From Sphingobium sp. Z007 (GTDB lineage: Bacteria; Pseudomonadota; Alphaproteobacteria; Sphingomonadales; Sphingomonadaceae), in NCBI RefSeq assembly GCF_900013425.1, contig NZ_FBXK01000005.1, positions 1,984,001-2,048,000 on the forward strand: a stretch of 64,000 nucleotides of DNA, given 5' to 3'. The position numbers were made by a program, and so were the translations under genes. Positions 53,622-63,400 of the stretch are shown piece by piece; positions within the stretch are counted from its first letter, which is position 1; every line of letters starts with the position of its first letter. The notes below the pieces were generated by a model. It saw nothing but the letters and a program-made list of their open reading frames with translations. It ran no database searches and had not been told where the DNA came from.

Positions 53622-54865
53622 TGAGCGGACCCGAAATCATCACCATGGGCTGCCGCCTCAATATCGCGGAGAGCGAGGCGATTCGTGCCATGGCGAACGA
53701 CCAGGACAATCTGATCGTCTTCAACAGTTGCGCGGTGACGGCAGAAGCCGTGCGCCAGACCCGCCAGGCGATCCGCCGCGCGCGCCGCGAACGGCCCGAC
53801 GCCCGCATCCTCGTCACCGGCTGCGCCGCCCAGACCGAACCCCAAACATTCGCCGCCATGGCCGAAGTCGATGGCGTGATCGGCAATCGGGAGAAGATGG
53901 AGGCGGCCTCTTTCGCGCCAGTGGCAGAAAAAGTCCGCGTCTCCGATATCATGACGGTGCGCGACACCGCGCCGCATATGGCATCCGCCTTCGCCGATCA
54001 TGCCCGCGCCTTTCTGGAGGTGCAAAATGGCTGCGACCATCGCTGCACCTTCTGCATCATACCCTATGGGCGTGGGAACAGCCGCTCCGTGCCCGCAGGC
54101 GCAGTGGTCGACAAGGCGAAGCAACTGGTCGATGCGGGCTATCGGGAAATCGTGCTGACGGGCGTCGATGTCACCAGCTACGGCCCCGACCTGCCCGGCA
54201 ACCAGTCGCTCGGCCTGCTGATCGAACGCATCCTGAATGGCGTGCCCGACTTGCCCCGCCTGCGCCTGTCCTCGATCGACAGCGTGGAAATCGACGATCG
54301 GCTGTTCGACCTCATCGCCCATGATCCGCGCATGATGCCGCACCTGCACCTCTCGCTCCAGGCTGGCGACGACATGATCCTCAAGCGCATGAAGCGCCGC
54401 CACAGCCGCGCAGACGCCATTGCTGTCGTGGAACGGCTCAAGGCCGCCCGCCCTGACATCAGCATCGGCGCAGACATCATCGCCGGCTTCCCGACCGAGG
54501 ATGACTCGATGTTCGAAAACAGCTTGGCGCTCATCGATGAATGCGACATCGTCCACGGCCATATCTTCCCCTATTCGCCCCGCGTCGGCACGCCCGCCGC
54601 ACGGATGCCGCAGGTCGATCGCGCGACGGTCAAGGTCCGCGCCGCCCGGTTGCGCGACGCCTGCGCCGCCCGGCGCGATACCTGGCTCCGCAGCCTGATC
54701 GGCACGACCCAGTCAGTGCTGGTCGAACGCAACGGCCTCACCGGCCACGCCGAAAATTTCGCGCCAGTACGCTTCGCATCGACCCAGCCCCCCTCCTCCA
54801 TCGTCTCCGTCCCCATCACGGCGCTTGAGAATGGCGCGCTGATCGCGCAAGAGGCGCAGCAATGA
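53621..54865 (+). CDS. mtaB: tRNA methylthiotransferase MtaB
   Basis: Radical-SAM enzyme that adds methylthio to t6A37 in tRNA. The N-terminal cluster cysteines are Cys11, Cys37 and Cys68 (MGCRLN, NSCAVT, TGCAAQ); the radical-SAM triplet is Cys138, 142, 145 in GCDHRCTFC. GADIIAGFPTE and SLQAGDDMILKRMKR also fit. MGCRLNIAE and the gene's length favour MtaB over MiaB. The short C-terminal TRAM region (TQSVLVERNGLTGHAENF) is present. It overlaps ftsY by 4 bases. Confidence 0.92.
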   Translation: MSGPEIITMGCRLNIAESEAIRAMANDQDNLIVFNSCAVTAEAVRQTRQAIRRARRERPDARILVTGCAAQTEPQTFAAMAEVDGVIGNREKMEAASFAPVAEKVRVSDIMTVRDTAPHMASAFADHARAFLEVQNGCDHRCTFCIIPYGRGNSRSVPAGAVVDKAKQLVDAGYREIVLTGVDVTSYGPDLPGNQSLGLLIERILNGVPDLPRLRLSSIDSVEIDDRLFDLIAHDPRMMPHLHLSLQAGDDMILKRMKRRHSRADAIAVVERLKAARPDISIGADIIAGFPTEDDSMFENSLALIDECDIVHGHIFPYSPRVGTPAARMPQVDRATVKVRAARLRDACAARRDTWLRSLIGTTQSVLVERNGLTGHAENFAPVRFASTQPPSSIVSVPITALENGALIAQEAQQ

Positions 54866-55800
54866 CAGACACCGGCACCAGCTGGCGCGACCGCCTCTTT
54901 GGCGGATTGAAGCGCACGTCCGACAAGCTCGGCGACAATCTCACCGGCCTTTTTTCCAAGGCGGCCCTGGATACGCAGACCCTTGACGAGATTGAGGAAG
55001 CGCTGATCCTGTCCGATCTTGGCCCAGCCATGGCCGCGCGCGTGCGCGAACGGCTGGCCGAAGGGCGCTTCAACAAGGAACTGACCGAGGAATATCTGCG
55101 CGAGATCATCGCGGAGGAGATCGAGAAGGTGCTCGCCCCGGTTGCCCGCCCGTTGGAGATCGAAGCCTTTCCGCGGCCGCAGGTGATCCTAGTCATCGGC
55201 GTCAACGGATCGGGCAAGACCACCACCATCGCCAAGCTCGCCCATAATTTCCTGGAGCAGGATTATGGCGTCATGCTGGCGGCGGGCGACACCTTCCGCG
55301 CGGCGGCCATCGGCCAGCTCAAGGTTTGGGCGGAGCGGCTGGGCATCCCTATCGTCGCGGGCAAGGAAGGCGGCGACGCGGCAGGCATCGTGTTCGACGC
55401 CGTCAAGCAGGCGACGGAAACCGGCATCGACGTGCTGATCGTGGACACGGCCGGGCGCCTGCAGAACAAGACCGAGTTGATGGACGAACTAGCGAAGGTG
55501 CGCCGCGTGCTGGGCCGATTGAACCCGGCCGCCCCGCACGACGTTGTGCTGGTTCTGGATGCCACCACGGGACAAAATGCGTTGAACCAGATCGAAGTCT
55601 TCAAGGAAACGGCGCAGGTCACGGGGCTGGTCATGACCAAGCTCGACGGCACCGCGCGCGGCGGCGTTCTGGTCGCGGCGGCGGAGAAATTCCGCCTGCC
55701 TATCCACGCCATCGGCGTGGGGGAGAGGATCGAGGATCTGCGCCCCTTCGATCCCGGCGACATGGCCCGCGCCATTGCGGGGACGGCCTATGCCCGCTGA
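54862..55800 (+). CDS. ftsY: signal recognition particle receptor FtsY
   Basis: SRP receptor GTPase at the inner membrane. A short N domain is followed by G1 GVNGSGKTTTIAKLA, DTFRAAAIGQLKVWAERLG, DTAGRLQNKTELMDEL, TKLDGTARGG and GVGERIEDLRPFDP. The 312 residues correspond to the NG domain without the long acidic A domain of E. coli FtsY, as is common in Alphaproteobacteria. It overlaps mtaB (4 bases) and yciB (11 bases). Confidence 0.96.
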   Translation: MTDTGTSWRDRLFGGLKRTSDKLGDNLTGLFSKAALDTQTLDEIEEALILSDLGPAMAARVRERLAEGRFNKELTEEYLREIIAEEIEKVLAPVARPLEIEAFPRPQVILVIGVNGSGKTTTIAKLAHNFLEQDYGVMLAAGDTFRAAAIGQLKVWAERLGIPIVAGKEGGDAAGIVFDAVKQATETGIDVLIVDTAGRLQNKTELMDELAKVRRVLGRLNPAAPHDVVLVLDATTGQNALNQIEVFKETAQVTGLVMTKLDGTARGGVLVAAAEKFRLPIHAIGVGERIEDLRPFDPGDMARAIAGTAYAR

Positions 55801-56452
55801 CGCCAAGCCCGTAGCAAAGCCTGCCCATGGCGGCACGCTTAGCCTGGCGCTCGATTTCGGGCCGTTGCTGGTCTTCTTCCTGACCTACAAGGGTGCCGGC
55901 TGGTTCCTGGGGGCGGGCAATCCCATCACCGCCATGACCTTCGGCACGGCCGCCTTCATGGCGGCGATCGTGATCGCGGTCATCATCTCCAAAATAAAGC
56001 TGGGCCGCGTGTCGCCGATGCTGTGGCTGTCGGCGTTGCTGATCCTGTTTTTCGGCGGCCTCACCATCTATTTCCACGATCAGAGCTTCATCCAGTTGAA
56101 GCCCACGATCATCTACAGCTTCTTCGCGCTGATGCTGTTCGCGGGCCTGTTGCGCGGCAAGCCGTTGCTCAAATATCTTCTCCAGGCCGCCTATGATGGC
56201 CTGAGCGAAACCGGATGGATGAAGCTGTCGCGCAACTGGGCGCTCTTCTTCGTGGCCATGGCGATCGCGAACGAGGTGATGCGCCGGTCGATGAGTTTCG
56301 ACAGTTGGCTTGCGGTCAAGGTATGGGGTGTGACCATCGTATCGGTCATATTCGCCGCCGCCAACATCCCGATGCTGATGCGCCACGGCCTGGTGCTGGG
56401 CGACAGCCTGGACAGCGACGAGGTCGGCGAAACCACCCCGCCGCAGGGATAA
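55790..56452 (+). CDS. yciB: septation protein A / YciB (IspZ) family
   Basis: A 220-residue inner-membrane protein with about five helices. LALDFGPLLVFFLTYKGAGWF, KPTIIYSFFALMLFAGLLRGKPLLKYL (key KPTI, GKPLLK) and LSRNWALFFVAMAIANEVMRR are family signatures. Homologues affect septation and envelope synthesis. ATG 55790 lies inside the ftsY end and gives the family N-terminus; ATG 55775 is an alternative. Confidence 0.93.
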   Translation: MPADAKPVAKPAHGGTLSLALDFGPLLVFFLTYKGAGWFLGAGNPITAMTFGTAAFMAAIVIAVIISKIKLGRVSPMLWLSALLILFFGGLTIYFHDQSFIQLKPTIIYSFFALMLFAGLLRGKPLLKYLLQAAYDGLSETGWMKLSRNWALFFVAMAIANEVMRRSMSFDSWLAVKVWGVTIVSVIFAAANIPMLMRHGLVLGDSLDSDEVGETTPPQG

Positions 56453-56620
56453 GCGCTTATTTCTGCGATCGTTTCGCAATAGGCACATATCTGTTTTCTT
56501 GGGCGTTGGGGGAGCATATGGGAAGCGGCGGAGGCGTCCACGCCCCGCATGGACCATATGACCAATCGGCCGCTCCGACCCGCGTGCGGCCGCCCCATAA
56601 CGAACCCGAGGAGTTCCGCC

Positions 56621-57235
56621 ATGGCTTTTGTTCTGCCCGACCTGCCCTATGCCAAGGATGCTTTTGGCGACATCCTGTCCGTCGAAACCTTCGATTTCCA
56701 CCATGGCAAGCATCACAATGCCTATGTCGTGAAGGCCAATGAACTGATCGCCGCCGACGCCAGCCTTCAGGGCAAGTCGCTGGTCGAACTGATCAAGTCG
56801 GCCAAGGGCGGCCTGTTCAACCAGGTCGGCCAGATCTGGAACCACACATTCTACTGGCAGTCGCTGTCGCCGACCAAGACCGCGCCGACCGGCGAACTCC
56901 TGACCAAGATCGAAGAAGCCTTCGGTTCGGTCGATGCGCTGATCGAAAAGCTGAAAGCCGAAGCCGTGGGCCATTTCGCCAGCGGCTGGGCCGCGCTGGT
57001 CCTCAAGGACGGCAAGCTGGAAGTGACCAGCTATCATGACGCCGACACACCTGTCGCGCATGAAGGCCATGCGCCGCTGCTGATCGTCGATGTGTGGGAA
57101 CATGCCTATTATATCGACTATCGCAACTTGCGCCCCAGCTATGCCGACCGCATCCTCAAGGAAGCGATCAACTGGGATTTCGCCGCGCTGAACCTGGACG
57201 GCAAGGGCGCCAGCCGCGCCGACCAGCCGGGCTGA
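56621..57235 (+). CDS. sodB: iron superoxide dismutase
   Basis: Converts superoxide to hydrogen peroxide and oxygen in the cytosol. The metal ligands are His27 (FHHGKHH), His75 (WNHTFYW), Asp157 and His161 (DVWEHAYYIDY), at the same numbers as in E. coli SodB. Gln71 before WNH favours Fe. GAGGAG precedes ATG 56621. It is monocistronic, with its own terminator. Confidence 0.96.
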   Translation: MAFVLPDLPYAKDAFGDILSVETFDFHHGKHHNAYVVKANELIAADASLQGKSLVELIKSAKGGLFNQVGQIWNHTFYWQSLSPTKTAPTGELLTKIEEAFGSVDALIEKLKAEAVGHFASGWAALVLKDGKLEVTSYHDADTPVAHEGHAPLLIVDVWEHAYYIDYRNLRPSYADRILKEAINWDFAALNLDGKGASRADQPG

Positions 57236-57242
57236 TATTGAA

Positions 57243-57280
57243 GAGGGGACCGGTCGCATGGACCGGTCCCCTCATTTTAT
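57243..57280 (+). terminator. terminator of sodB
   Basis: A perfect 12-base stem GAGGGGACCGGT/ACCGGTCCCCTC with a 7-base loop, followed by ATTTTAT. It stands between the convergent sodB and chemoreceptor genes. Confidence 0.9.
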
Positions 57281-57305
57281 GCCGTGCTTGCCCGCAGCGG
57301 CCTGT

Positions 57306-58838
57306 TCAGGCGGCTTCCAACTGCGCTACAAATTGTTCCGCTGCTCGCTGCAAGGCTTGGGCCGTTCGCGACAAGCTCGATGCGGCGCTCGAAACGCGAC
57401 CCGACAGGCTTTCGGTGTCGCGCGCCACATCGGCCACTCCTTCCATTTGCCGCGTCATGATGGCGGCATCCTGCGCGGTATCTCTTGCCGATTCACCGAT
57501 GGCGCTGGTCGCATCGCGCTGATCGACAACCGCCCGCTGGATGGCGTCGGCCGCTTCCGCCAGTTGTTCGACAGCGCCTGCGACTTCGGATAGCGCCTCG
57601 CGTGCGACGCCGGCCCCCTGCCGGGCTGACCAGGCCAAAGCGTGAATTTCGCCGGTCGCGTTGGCCGCCTGCCCCGCCAATTGCTTGACCTCGCCCGCCA
57701 CCACCGCGAAACCGCGGCCGACCTCCCCGGCGCGCGCGGCTTCGATCGTGGCGTTTAGCGCGAGGAGATTGGTGCGCGCGGCGATATCGGTGATGGAGTC
57801 GGCAAAGCTGGTGATCGAGGTCGTGCGCCCTTCCAGATCATGCACGGCCTGATGCCCCATGGTCGATACGCGCTGCGCCTGGCCGCCAAGCATCGCCTGC
57901 TGTTGCGACGCCGACGCGATCGCGGTGATCGATTCCGACAATTGGTCGATCCTCCTGGCCAGCATGGCCGCATTGGTGGAGGATTGTTCGGCGATCGCCA
58001 CCGTCTCCTCGGTGCCTTCGCTCGCACGCTGGGCCAATTGATTGAGTTGGCGGGCCGAATCGTCGAGTTCCTGAGCGGCAGCCCCAACCGCGCCTACGAT
58101 TTCCGCCACCGAATGGCGGAAATCGCCGACCAGCATCATCGTGGCCGCTCGTCGTTCAGCCGCCATGCGGGCCTTCTCCGCCTCTTGCTGTTCGCGTAGG
58201 CGCGCAGCGCGGGTCTCCATCTCGCTGCTCGCCGTCATCGCCGCTTCCGCGGCATGACGCCCTTTTTCGGCTTGCTGGGCAAGTTCCCCGGCTTGCGCCA
58301 TGTGTCCGTCGAGAGCCAGCAGCATCGCGCGTAACCGAATAGTCAGGTAACAAAGGACGGCCGCCTGCAACACGACGGCGATGCCGTGGATCGCGACCCG
58401 ACCGATGTTGGCATTATCTGGAAAGACCCAAGTCGGCAGAATAAAGCTGAGCACGAGATGATGAGCCGCCGTCAGCGATGCCGCCAGCAGGATCGGCCGC
58501 CAGTCGTAGAGCAGCGCCAACCCCGCCAACGCCACGAAGAAGAACATATGGCCGTCCATCTGCCAGCCATGACCAGACAGCAGATATAGTCCGATCGCCG
58601 GTTGCACCGCAGCCAACGTGCCCATGGCAAGACGCGCTTCGAGGTCTCGCCGCTCGCGCATTACGCGGATCGTCGGCAGCGTGTTGACCAGAGCGGACAG
58701 GAACAGGGCGCGGCCGCTATGCTCCGCCCCCAGCAACAGGCCCGCAAGGCCGATCGCAACGGTCCAGATCCAGTTAACGAACAGGAGGATGCGCAAACCC
58801 TGTAGCCGCAGCCGATCCAGGCTAGTCATCGCGCTCAT
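57306..58838 (-). CDS. methyl-accepting chemotaxis protein with membrane-embedded sensor
   Basis: A 510-residue receptor. About six hydrophobic helices fill residues 17-185 ([70 protein letters not shown]) with only short loops, so there is no periplasmic ligand domain. A coiled coil leads to the signalling hairpin, with [25 protein letters not shown] (key [16 protein letters not shown]). ATG 58838 overlaps the upstream stop (TGATG) and is preferred to 58856. CheY, CheB and CheR genes lie 3-6 kb upstream on the same strand. Confidence 0.92.
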   Translation of the reverse strand: MSAMTSLDRLRLQGLRILLFVNWIWTVAIGLAGLLLGAEHSGRALFLSALVNTLPTIRVMRERRDLEARLAMGTLAAVQPAIGLYLLSGHGWQMDGHMFFFVALAGLALLYDWRPILLAASLTAAHHLVLSFILPTWVFPDNANIGRVAIHGIAVVLQAAVLCYLTIRLRAMLLALDGHMAQAGELAQQAEKGRHAAEAAMTASSEMETRAARLREQQEAEKARMAAERRAATMMLVGDFRHSVAEIVGAVGAAAQELDDSARQLNQLAQRASEGTEETVAIAEQSSTNAAMLARRIDQLSESITAIASASQQQAMLGGQAQRVSTMGHQAVHDLEGRTTSITSFADSITDIAARTNLLALNATIEAARAGEVGRGFAVVAGEVKQLAGQAANATGEIHALAWSARQGAGVAREALSEVAGAVEQLAEAADAIQRAVVDQRDATSAIGESARDTAQDAAIMTRQMEGVADVARDTESLSGRVSSAASSLSRTAQALQRAAEQFVAQLEAA

Positions 58839-59149
58839 CAAGCCGATGCTCCGCAACCGCTCATTTGCGTCGACAAGGCGACTATTCCGCGACGCAGTAG
58901 CGCAGGGGCCAGTTCGTCCCGCCTGCCTTCGACCAGTAAGGAGCCTGCCCAGGGGCCTTTAGCGACCAGCCGGGCACCATTGGCGATGGCAACGGACGCA
59001 AGCACATTCCTGGCCCCATCGGTCAATGGCAGCAGAATCATCCTGCCGCTCGTAGGCGGAACAGCATATAGCCCCAAAAGACCAAACATAATCAGGCCGC
59101 ATTGCCCCGCCAAGGGCAGGACGCGGCGATAGGGGACAACCAGCTTCAT
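58838..59149 (-). CDS. small membrane-anchored protein upstream of the chemoreceptor
   Basis: A 103-residue protein of unknown function. One hydrophobic helix near residues 10-30 ([18 protein letters not shown]) precedes a small alpha/beta part ([31 protein letters not shown]). It is coupled to the chemoreceptor by a one-base overlap, so the two are probably co-expressed; a role in receptor function is only suggested by that. Confidence 0.65.
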   Translation of the reverse strand: MKLVVPYRRVLPLAGQCGLIMFGLLGLYAVPPTSGRMILLPLTDGARNVLASVAIANGARLVAKGPWAGSLLVEGRRDELAPALLRRGIVALSTQMSGCGASA

Positions 59150-59183
59150 TCCACCCGATTAGGAGGAATTGGTAAGGAAAATG

Positions 59184-59522
59184 TTAAAGATGTTCGGGCG
59201 CGTGCAAACCCAGAGTTTCTGCCAGTTCGTCCAGATCGACACCCGGTCGTACCAACAACCATTCGCGGCTTGCTGCACCATCTACCACCGTTACGGCGCC
59301 CTTGGGGCATATGCCCAGGCAGTTGACCTCAACCACGCCTGCAGCCGCCTTGCGCCCTGTCTTTAATGACAAATGCTTGCGCAGCGCCTTGGCCAGTCGC
59401 TCACCGCCACCAGGGCCGAAACCGCCGTCCAGCTTTTTCGAACATTTTCGGCAAACCAGCACCACATTGGACCAGTTGGACCGGACCTGATCTTTCAATA
59501 CGTCGCTCCCCGCGGCTTCCAT
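59184..59522 (-). CDS. thioredoxin-fold [2Fe-2S] ferredoxin-like protein
   Basis: A 112-residue protein with four cysteines spaced as in thioredoxin-like [2Fe-2S] ferredoxins: Cys24 and Cys27 (VCRKCSKK), Cys68 and Cys72 (NCLGICPKGA). The C-terminal GVDLDELAETLG helix fits. It is probably a small electron carrier or sensor. Its ATG lies within the last 28 bases of the J-domain gene, so translation is likely coupled. Confidence 0.85.
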   Translation of the reverse strand: MEAAGSDVLKDQVRSNWSNVVLVCRKCSKKLDGGFGPGGGERLAKALRKHLSLKTGRKAAAGVVEVNCLGICPKGAVTVVDGAASREWLLVRPGVDLDELAETLGLHAPEHL

Positions 59523-60043
59523 GTCCGCCGCTCCTCGGCCGCGCGCAGCACCTCATAAGCGGCTTGGATCGCCTGGAACCGTACCGCAGCATCGCTGTCG
59601 TTAGGCTTGACGTCAGGATGATATTCCTTGGCGAGCCGGCGCCAGCTCTTCTTCACGTCCTCGAAACCGGCGTCGTCTTCCAGTTCCAGCGCCTTGAGCG
59701 CATGCATCTCATCGCGCGATCGGCTGCCATCACCCGGTCCGCCCCAACTATGATAGGCGCTGGACTGGTAACCACCCGCATCCCGCCGCTCAGCCTTTTC
59801 ACGGGAAGCGCGCTCTTCCTCGTCCAGCCCCTGAAAATAGTCCCAGTTCCGATTATATTCGCCGGCATGGTCAGCGCAGAAATACCATCTTTCGGGGCTG
59901 TTGGGCGATTTGGGCGCGGGGCAATCGCCCGGCTTGTCGCAACCGAAGCGATCGCACATGCGCACGCGCTGCGCTTCGCGCGCCGCGCCATAGGCACGCC
60001 ATCGCGGAAAGCCCCAGTCATTGGATCGGCTGTGTCGTGCCAT
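59495..60043 (-). CDS. DnaJ-domain protein with N-terminal Cys cluster
   Basis: A 182-residue protein with a C-terminal J domain (about 115-172) whose HPD motif is at 142-144 (EYHPDVK), showing that it can stimulate an Hsp70 ATPase. The N-terminal half carries Cys30, Cys35, Cys41, Cys56 and His59 (MCDRFGCDKPGDC and FCADHAGEYN), a possible zinc site. No Gly/Phe linker or standard DnaJ zinc finger is present. It is followed by the [2Fe-2S] protein; a J protein and Fe-S carrier side by side recalls Fe-S assembly, but this is speculation. Confidence 0.87.
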   Translation of the reverse strand: MARHSRSNDWGFPRWRAYGAAREAQRVRMCDRFGCDKPGDCPAPKSPNSPERWYFCADHAGEYNRNWDYFQGLDEEERASREKAERRDAGGYQSSAYHSWGGPGDGSRSRDEMHALKALELEDDAGFEDVKKSWRRLAKEYHPDVKPNDSDAAVRFQAIQAAYEVLRAAEERRTWKPRGATY

Positions 60044-60105
60044 TTCGCCGAATTAGGGACTATGCCGGGAAAATGCCACCCCGCCTGCGGATTTTGGACA
60101 GGAAA

Positions 60106-60510
60106 ATGCCAGAGGGCCTGTAAGCCGGGTTCTGTCCACCCTGTTTCCAAGGATAGGCGACCATTCCTCTAGGGAACGGATTGCTCCGTTCCTCAAGCAA
60201 CCAACCCGGGCGGTCTCGGCCGAAACAGGCCTAGCGGTCAAAGCCGCGCGCCGCCCCTATTCGGTCTTGCTCCCGGTGGGGTTTACCGTGCCGCCTTGCG
60301 TTGCCGCAGACGCGGTGCGCTCTTACCGCACCCTTTCAATTTCACCCGACCAAAGTCTTAGGGCCGAAGCCTTGGGCGACCTGCTTTCTGTTGCACTGTC
60401 CCTTGGATCACTCCAGCCGGTCGTTAACCGGCACCGTTATTTCGTGGAGCCCGGACTTTCCTCGCCGTGACAGTTACCCGCCACGCCGCGGCCGCCCGGC
60501 CCTCTGGCGG
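60106..60510 (-). ncRNA. rnpB: RNase P RNA
   Basis: Catalytic RNA that trims tRNA 5' ends. On the minus strand it has the conserved region with GAGGAAAGTCCGGGCTCC near the 5' end, the 3' block ACAGAACCCGGCTTAC, and terminal arms GCCAGAGGGCC/GGCCCTCTGGC that form helix P1 over 11 pairs, which sets the ends at about 60510 and 60106. The roughly 405-base length fits bacterial type A. A further inverted repeat ACGGTCC/GGACCGT lies just upstream (60512-60542). Confidence 0.95.
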
Positions 60511-60548
60511 AACGGTCCCTAGCGTCCTTATCGCGGACCGTCACGCCC

Positions 60549-61247
60549 TTATTCATCGCCCCTGGGCTTAGGCAGCAACAGCGCCAGCAGGATCGCACGA
60601 CATTCGCCGCAAATCACCCCATCGATGCGCTCCGGCCGGAAGCGGCGCTGAAAGGCGACCACCGCCGCCTGCGGATCGGTAATGTCATAGCCAAAGCGTT
60701 CGAGCGCCAGCATGAACCCGCCATCAGTCCAATGCGGGTCCATCAGATTCTTGGTGGGCCGCGGCAGGGCCAGGCGCAGGCGCGCAAGCTGGCCCCAAGG
60801 GAAAAGCTCGCCCGGATCCTGCTTGCGCGCAGGCGCGATGTCGCTGTGGCCGACGATATTGCCGCGGGTGATGCGGTGGCGCTGAACGATTTGATGGACC
60901 AGCGGGATCAGCGATCCCATCTGCGTTTCGGGGAAAGGCCGATAGCCCCATTCATGTCCTGGATTGACAATCTCTATGCCGATGCTGGCCGAATTGACGT
61001 CGTCAACTCCGCGCCAGTGCGACCGACCCGCATGCCAGGCGCGCTTGGCTTCATCGACCATGCGGATAATCTGCCCATCCTCGGTCACGACATAATGGGC
61101 CGACACCTTCGATTCGGAATTGGCCAGCCAGTTGATGGCGCTCGCCGCATCGGGCATGCCGGTATAGTGCAGCACCAGCATCGAGATGGGCAGGCCGCGC
61201 TCGTCGAAATTGGGCGACGGCGTTTCGATCATCGGCATGTCTGTCAT
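60549..61247 (-). CDS. N-acetylmuramoyl-L-alanine amidase, AmpD-like
   Basis: A 232-residue zinc amidase_2 domain protein. VLHYTGM carries the first zinc His, HAGRSHWRG the substrate region, and NIVGHSDIAPARKQDPGELFPW the second His and catalytic Asp/Lys. A C-terminal segment (VVAFQRRFRPERIDGVICGE) resembles a peptidoglycan-binding domain. No signal peptide is seen, which fits cytosolic recycling of muropeptides as in AmpD. ATG 61247 was chosen from the family start. Confidence 0.9.
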   Translation of the reverse strand: MTDMPMIETPSPNFDERGLPISMLVLHYTGMPDAASAINWLANSESKVSAHYVVTEDGQIIRMVDEAKRAWHAGRSHWRGVDDVNSASIGIEIVNPGHEWGYRPFPETQMGSLIPLVHQIVQRHRITRGNIVGHSDIAPARKQDPGELFPWGQLARLRLALPRPTKNLMDPHWTDGGFMLALERFGYDITDPQAAVVAFQRRFRPERIDGVICGECRAILLALLLPKPRGDE

Positions 61248-61376
61248 CGGGAAAGGCCAGTCGCTTGCAGCTGCTCGATCATCGCACCCTTCCGACCCGC
61301 CTCTCTGGCGGCCTTGACCGGACAATGACCGAGACCGGCCCGGCAATCAAGCAGGCTTAATCCTGGCGAAGCCGCT

Positions 61377-62255
61377 TTACGCGGTCCGGCGCATCGGCCC
61401 ACCGGCACAATTTGGCGCCACAGCCTTACGGGCATAGCCGCCGCGAAATTCGGGATGGGACAGGAAATCGTCACTCTGACCAATCACGGTTTCCCCCGCG
61501 CCCAGCAGCAGCACCGACCCGGCATGGCTGTGTCGGGCCAGCAGGCGCAGCACGTCCCCACGCCGCTCCGGCGTGAAGTAGAGCAAGACGTTGCGGCAGA
61601 GCAGCAGGTCATATTCGCCCGATGGCGCGCGCGGATCAAACAGATTGTCATGTCGAAAATCGATCATCCGGCGCAGATCGGGGCTGGCGCGCCAATCCTC
61701 GCCATGCGGTTCAAACCATTTGATGAGGTCGCCGACGGCCAGACCGCGTTGCACGTCCATCTGCGAAAAGATGCCGGCACGCGCCTGTTCGATCGCGGCC
61801 GTGGAAATATCGGTCGCCAATATCTCGATGCGCCATCCCTGCCAGCGTGCCATATCGTTGCGCAGGCGGATCGCCAGCGAATAAGCCTCTTGCCCGGTCG
61901 AACAGCCCGCGCTCCAGATACGCAATGTGCGATCGTGCCGATCTTCCTGGATGCGCGGCAGGATCTGGCGATGGATCATGTCGAAAATCTGGAGGTCGCG
62001 AAAGAAGCTGCTTTCATTGTTAAGCAGCGCATTGACGACATCCTCATCCAAGCGCGGGTCGCGCTTGCGCAGCAGCATGGCGGCGAGGTCGTCTATATCC
62101 TTTAGTCCGTGCGTGCGTAGAACCGGCCGCAGGGCGGTTTCCATCCGCCATGCCCGGCCTTCCGACAATATCTGCCCGGTTCGCGCTTCCAACAACCCGG
62201 ACAATATGCGTGCGGCGCCCTGGAAAATGGCGGCTCCTGTTGGTGGCAGCGGCAT
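61377..62255 (-). CDS. cheR: chemotaxis protein methyltransferase CheR
   Basis: Methylates glutamates on chemoreceptors. A 292-residue protein with an N-terminal helical domain and the SAM domain: NNESSFFRDLQIFD (key ESSFFRD), RIWSAGCSTGQEAYSLAI, LATDISTAAIEQARAG and YDLLLCRNVLLYF. Its start shares one base with the cheB stop. Confidence 0.94.
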   Translation of the reverse strand: MPLPPTGAAIFQGAARILSGLLEARTGQILSEGRAWRMETALRPVLRTHGLKDIDDLAAMLLRKRDPRLDEDVVNALLNNESSFFRDLQIFDMIHRQILPRIQEDRHDRTLRIWSAGCSTGQEAYSLAIRLRNDMARWQGWRIEILATDISTAAIEQARAGIFSQMDVQRGLAVGDLIKWFEPHGEDWRASPDLRRMIDFRHDNLFDPRAPSGEYDLLLCRNVLLYFTPERRGDVLRLLARHSHAGSVLLLGAGETVIGQSDDFLSHPEFRGGYARKAVAPNCAGGPMRRTA

Positions 62256-63340
62256 CAGGCGTTGACCTTCCCGCGTCGTGCCACGAAATGCATCATCGCC
62301 AGCGGCTCCATCACGCCGCAGGTAAGGCCCGCCCCGGCAACTGATCCCGGCATGCCCCACACCACGCTGCTCGTTTCGTCCTGGGCGACGATCCAGCCGC
62401 CAGCCGCGACGATCTCACGCGCGCCCAGCGTACCGTCGCGTCCCATGCCGGTCAGGACGATGCCGGCCGCGCCGGCGCCATACACCTCCGCCATGCTGGC
62501 GAACATCGGATCGACGCCCGGCAGGTTGCCAGCCGGCGTGCGCTCAGGATTAAGGATAATGATGGCCCGGCCATGCAAGCCGCGCCGCAGCTGGATATTG
62601 GCGTCGCCCGGTGCAACATAAACGACATCGGGCATTAGCAGATCGCCGGTCTCCGCGACCTTCACCCGCAAGCTGGTCATGCGCGACAATTGCTGGGCGA
62701 AATAGACGGTGAAACTGGCAGGCAGGTGCTGGGTCAAAAGCAGCGGCACGCCCAGCGGCGCGACCAATCCCTGGAACAACTGGCTCAATGCATGGATACC
62801 ACCGGTCGATGCGCCGATGCCGATGCAGGCGAGCGGCGCCGATGCCGGGGTAATCGACGGCGGGCCGGCGAGGCGCGGCAAAGGCGGCGCCTCCGCTCGA
62901 TCGCCGAACAGCCGGTTCAATCGATCGATCAACGCCTGGGGAAATTGATCGCCAAAGCTGCCGCTGCCGGGCTTGGATACGATGTCGCTGGCGCCGAGCG
63001 CCAGCGCCTCTATCGCGGCAGCGCTGCCTTCCTCGCATTTGCCCGACAGGATCGCGACCTTGACGGTCGGATTGGCCCGCAGGATCTGGGGCAACGCGGC
63101 AAGGCCGCTCTGGCCAGGCAATTCAATGTCGAGCAGCACCAGGTCGACCGCATGTTCGGCCAGATAGCCCAGCGCATGTTCTGCGCTGCTGGTCTTATGG
63201 ACGACGCTGTAGCCCGAATCGCCATTGAGGATGCGCGCGATCACTGTTCGCACGACGACCGAATCATCGACAACCAACGTGCGAACGGCGCGTTGTTGGT
63301 GGGTGCGATTGGACGATATCGGCATGATCGCGTTCATCAT
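62255..63340 (-). CDS. cheB: chemotaxis response regulator/methylesterase CheB
   Basis: Removes methyl groups from receptors when phosphorylated. A 361-residue protein: a receiver domain with Asp71 (VLLDIELPG), a linker, and the esterase triad Ser178 (GIGASTGG), His205 (TQHLPAS), Asp302 (GMGRDGT). ATG 63340 or 63337 are both plausible, as AGAAAG precedes them. Coupled to cheR. Confidence 0.94.
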   Translation of the reverse strand: MMNAIMPISSNRTHQQRAVRTLVVDDSVVVRTVIARILNGDSGYSVVHKTSSAEHALGYLAEHAVDLVLLDIELPGQSGLAALPQILRANPTVKVAILSGKCEEGSAAAIEALALGASDIVSKPGSGSFGDQFPQALIDRLNRLFGDRAEAPPLPRLAGPPSITPASAPLACIGIGASTGGIHALSQLFQGLVAPLGVPLLLTQHLPASFTVYFAQQLSRMTSLRVKVAETGDLLMPDVVYVAPGDANIQLRRGLHGRAIIILNPERTPAGNLPGVDPMFASMAEVYGAGAAGIVLTGMGRDGTLGAREIVAAGGWIVAQDETSSVVWGMPGSVAGAGLTCGVMEPLAMMHFVARRGKVNA

Positions 63341-63400
63341 GGGCTTTCTGCGCGGACTAATCAGATGGAAATCGGGCACTCCTGGATCAACGGGCGGCCG

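Noticed and set aside
56518..56742. 74-codon frame with a GGGGGAG site upstream, overlapping the sodB start
   Set aside because: It runs out of frame into sodB, the ribosome-site spacing is too short, and the composition is not protein-like; at best a leader peptide.
60267..60522. Short frames inside the RNase P RNA region
   Set aside because: They are on the opposite strand of a structured RNA gene and have no protein features.
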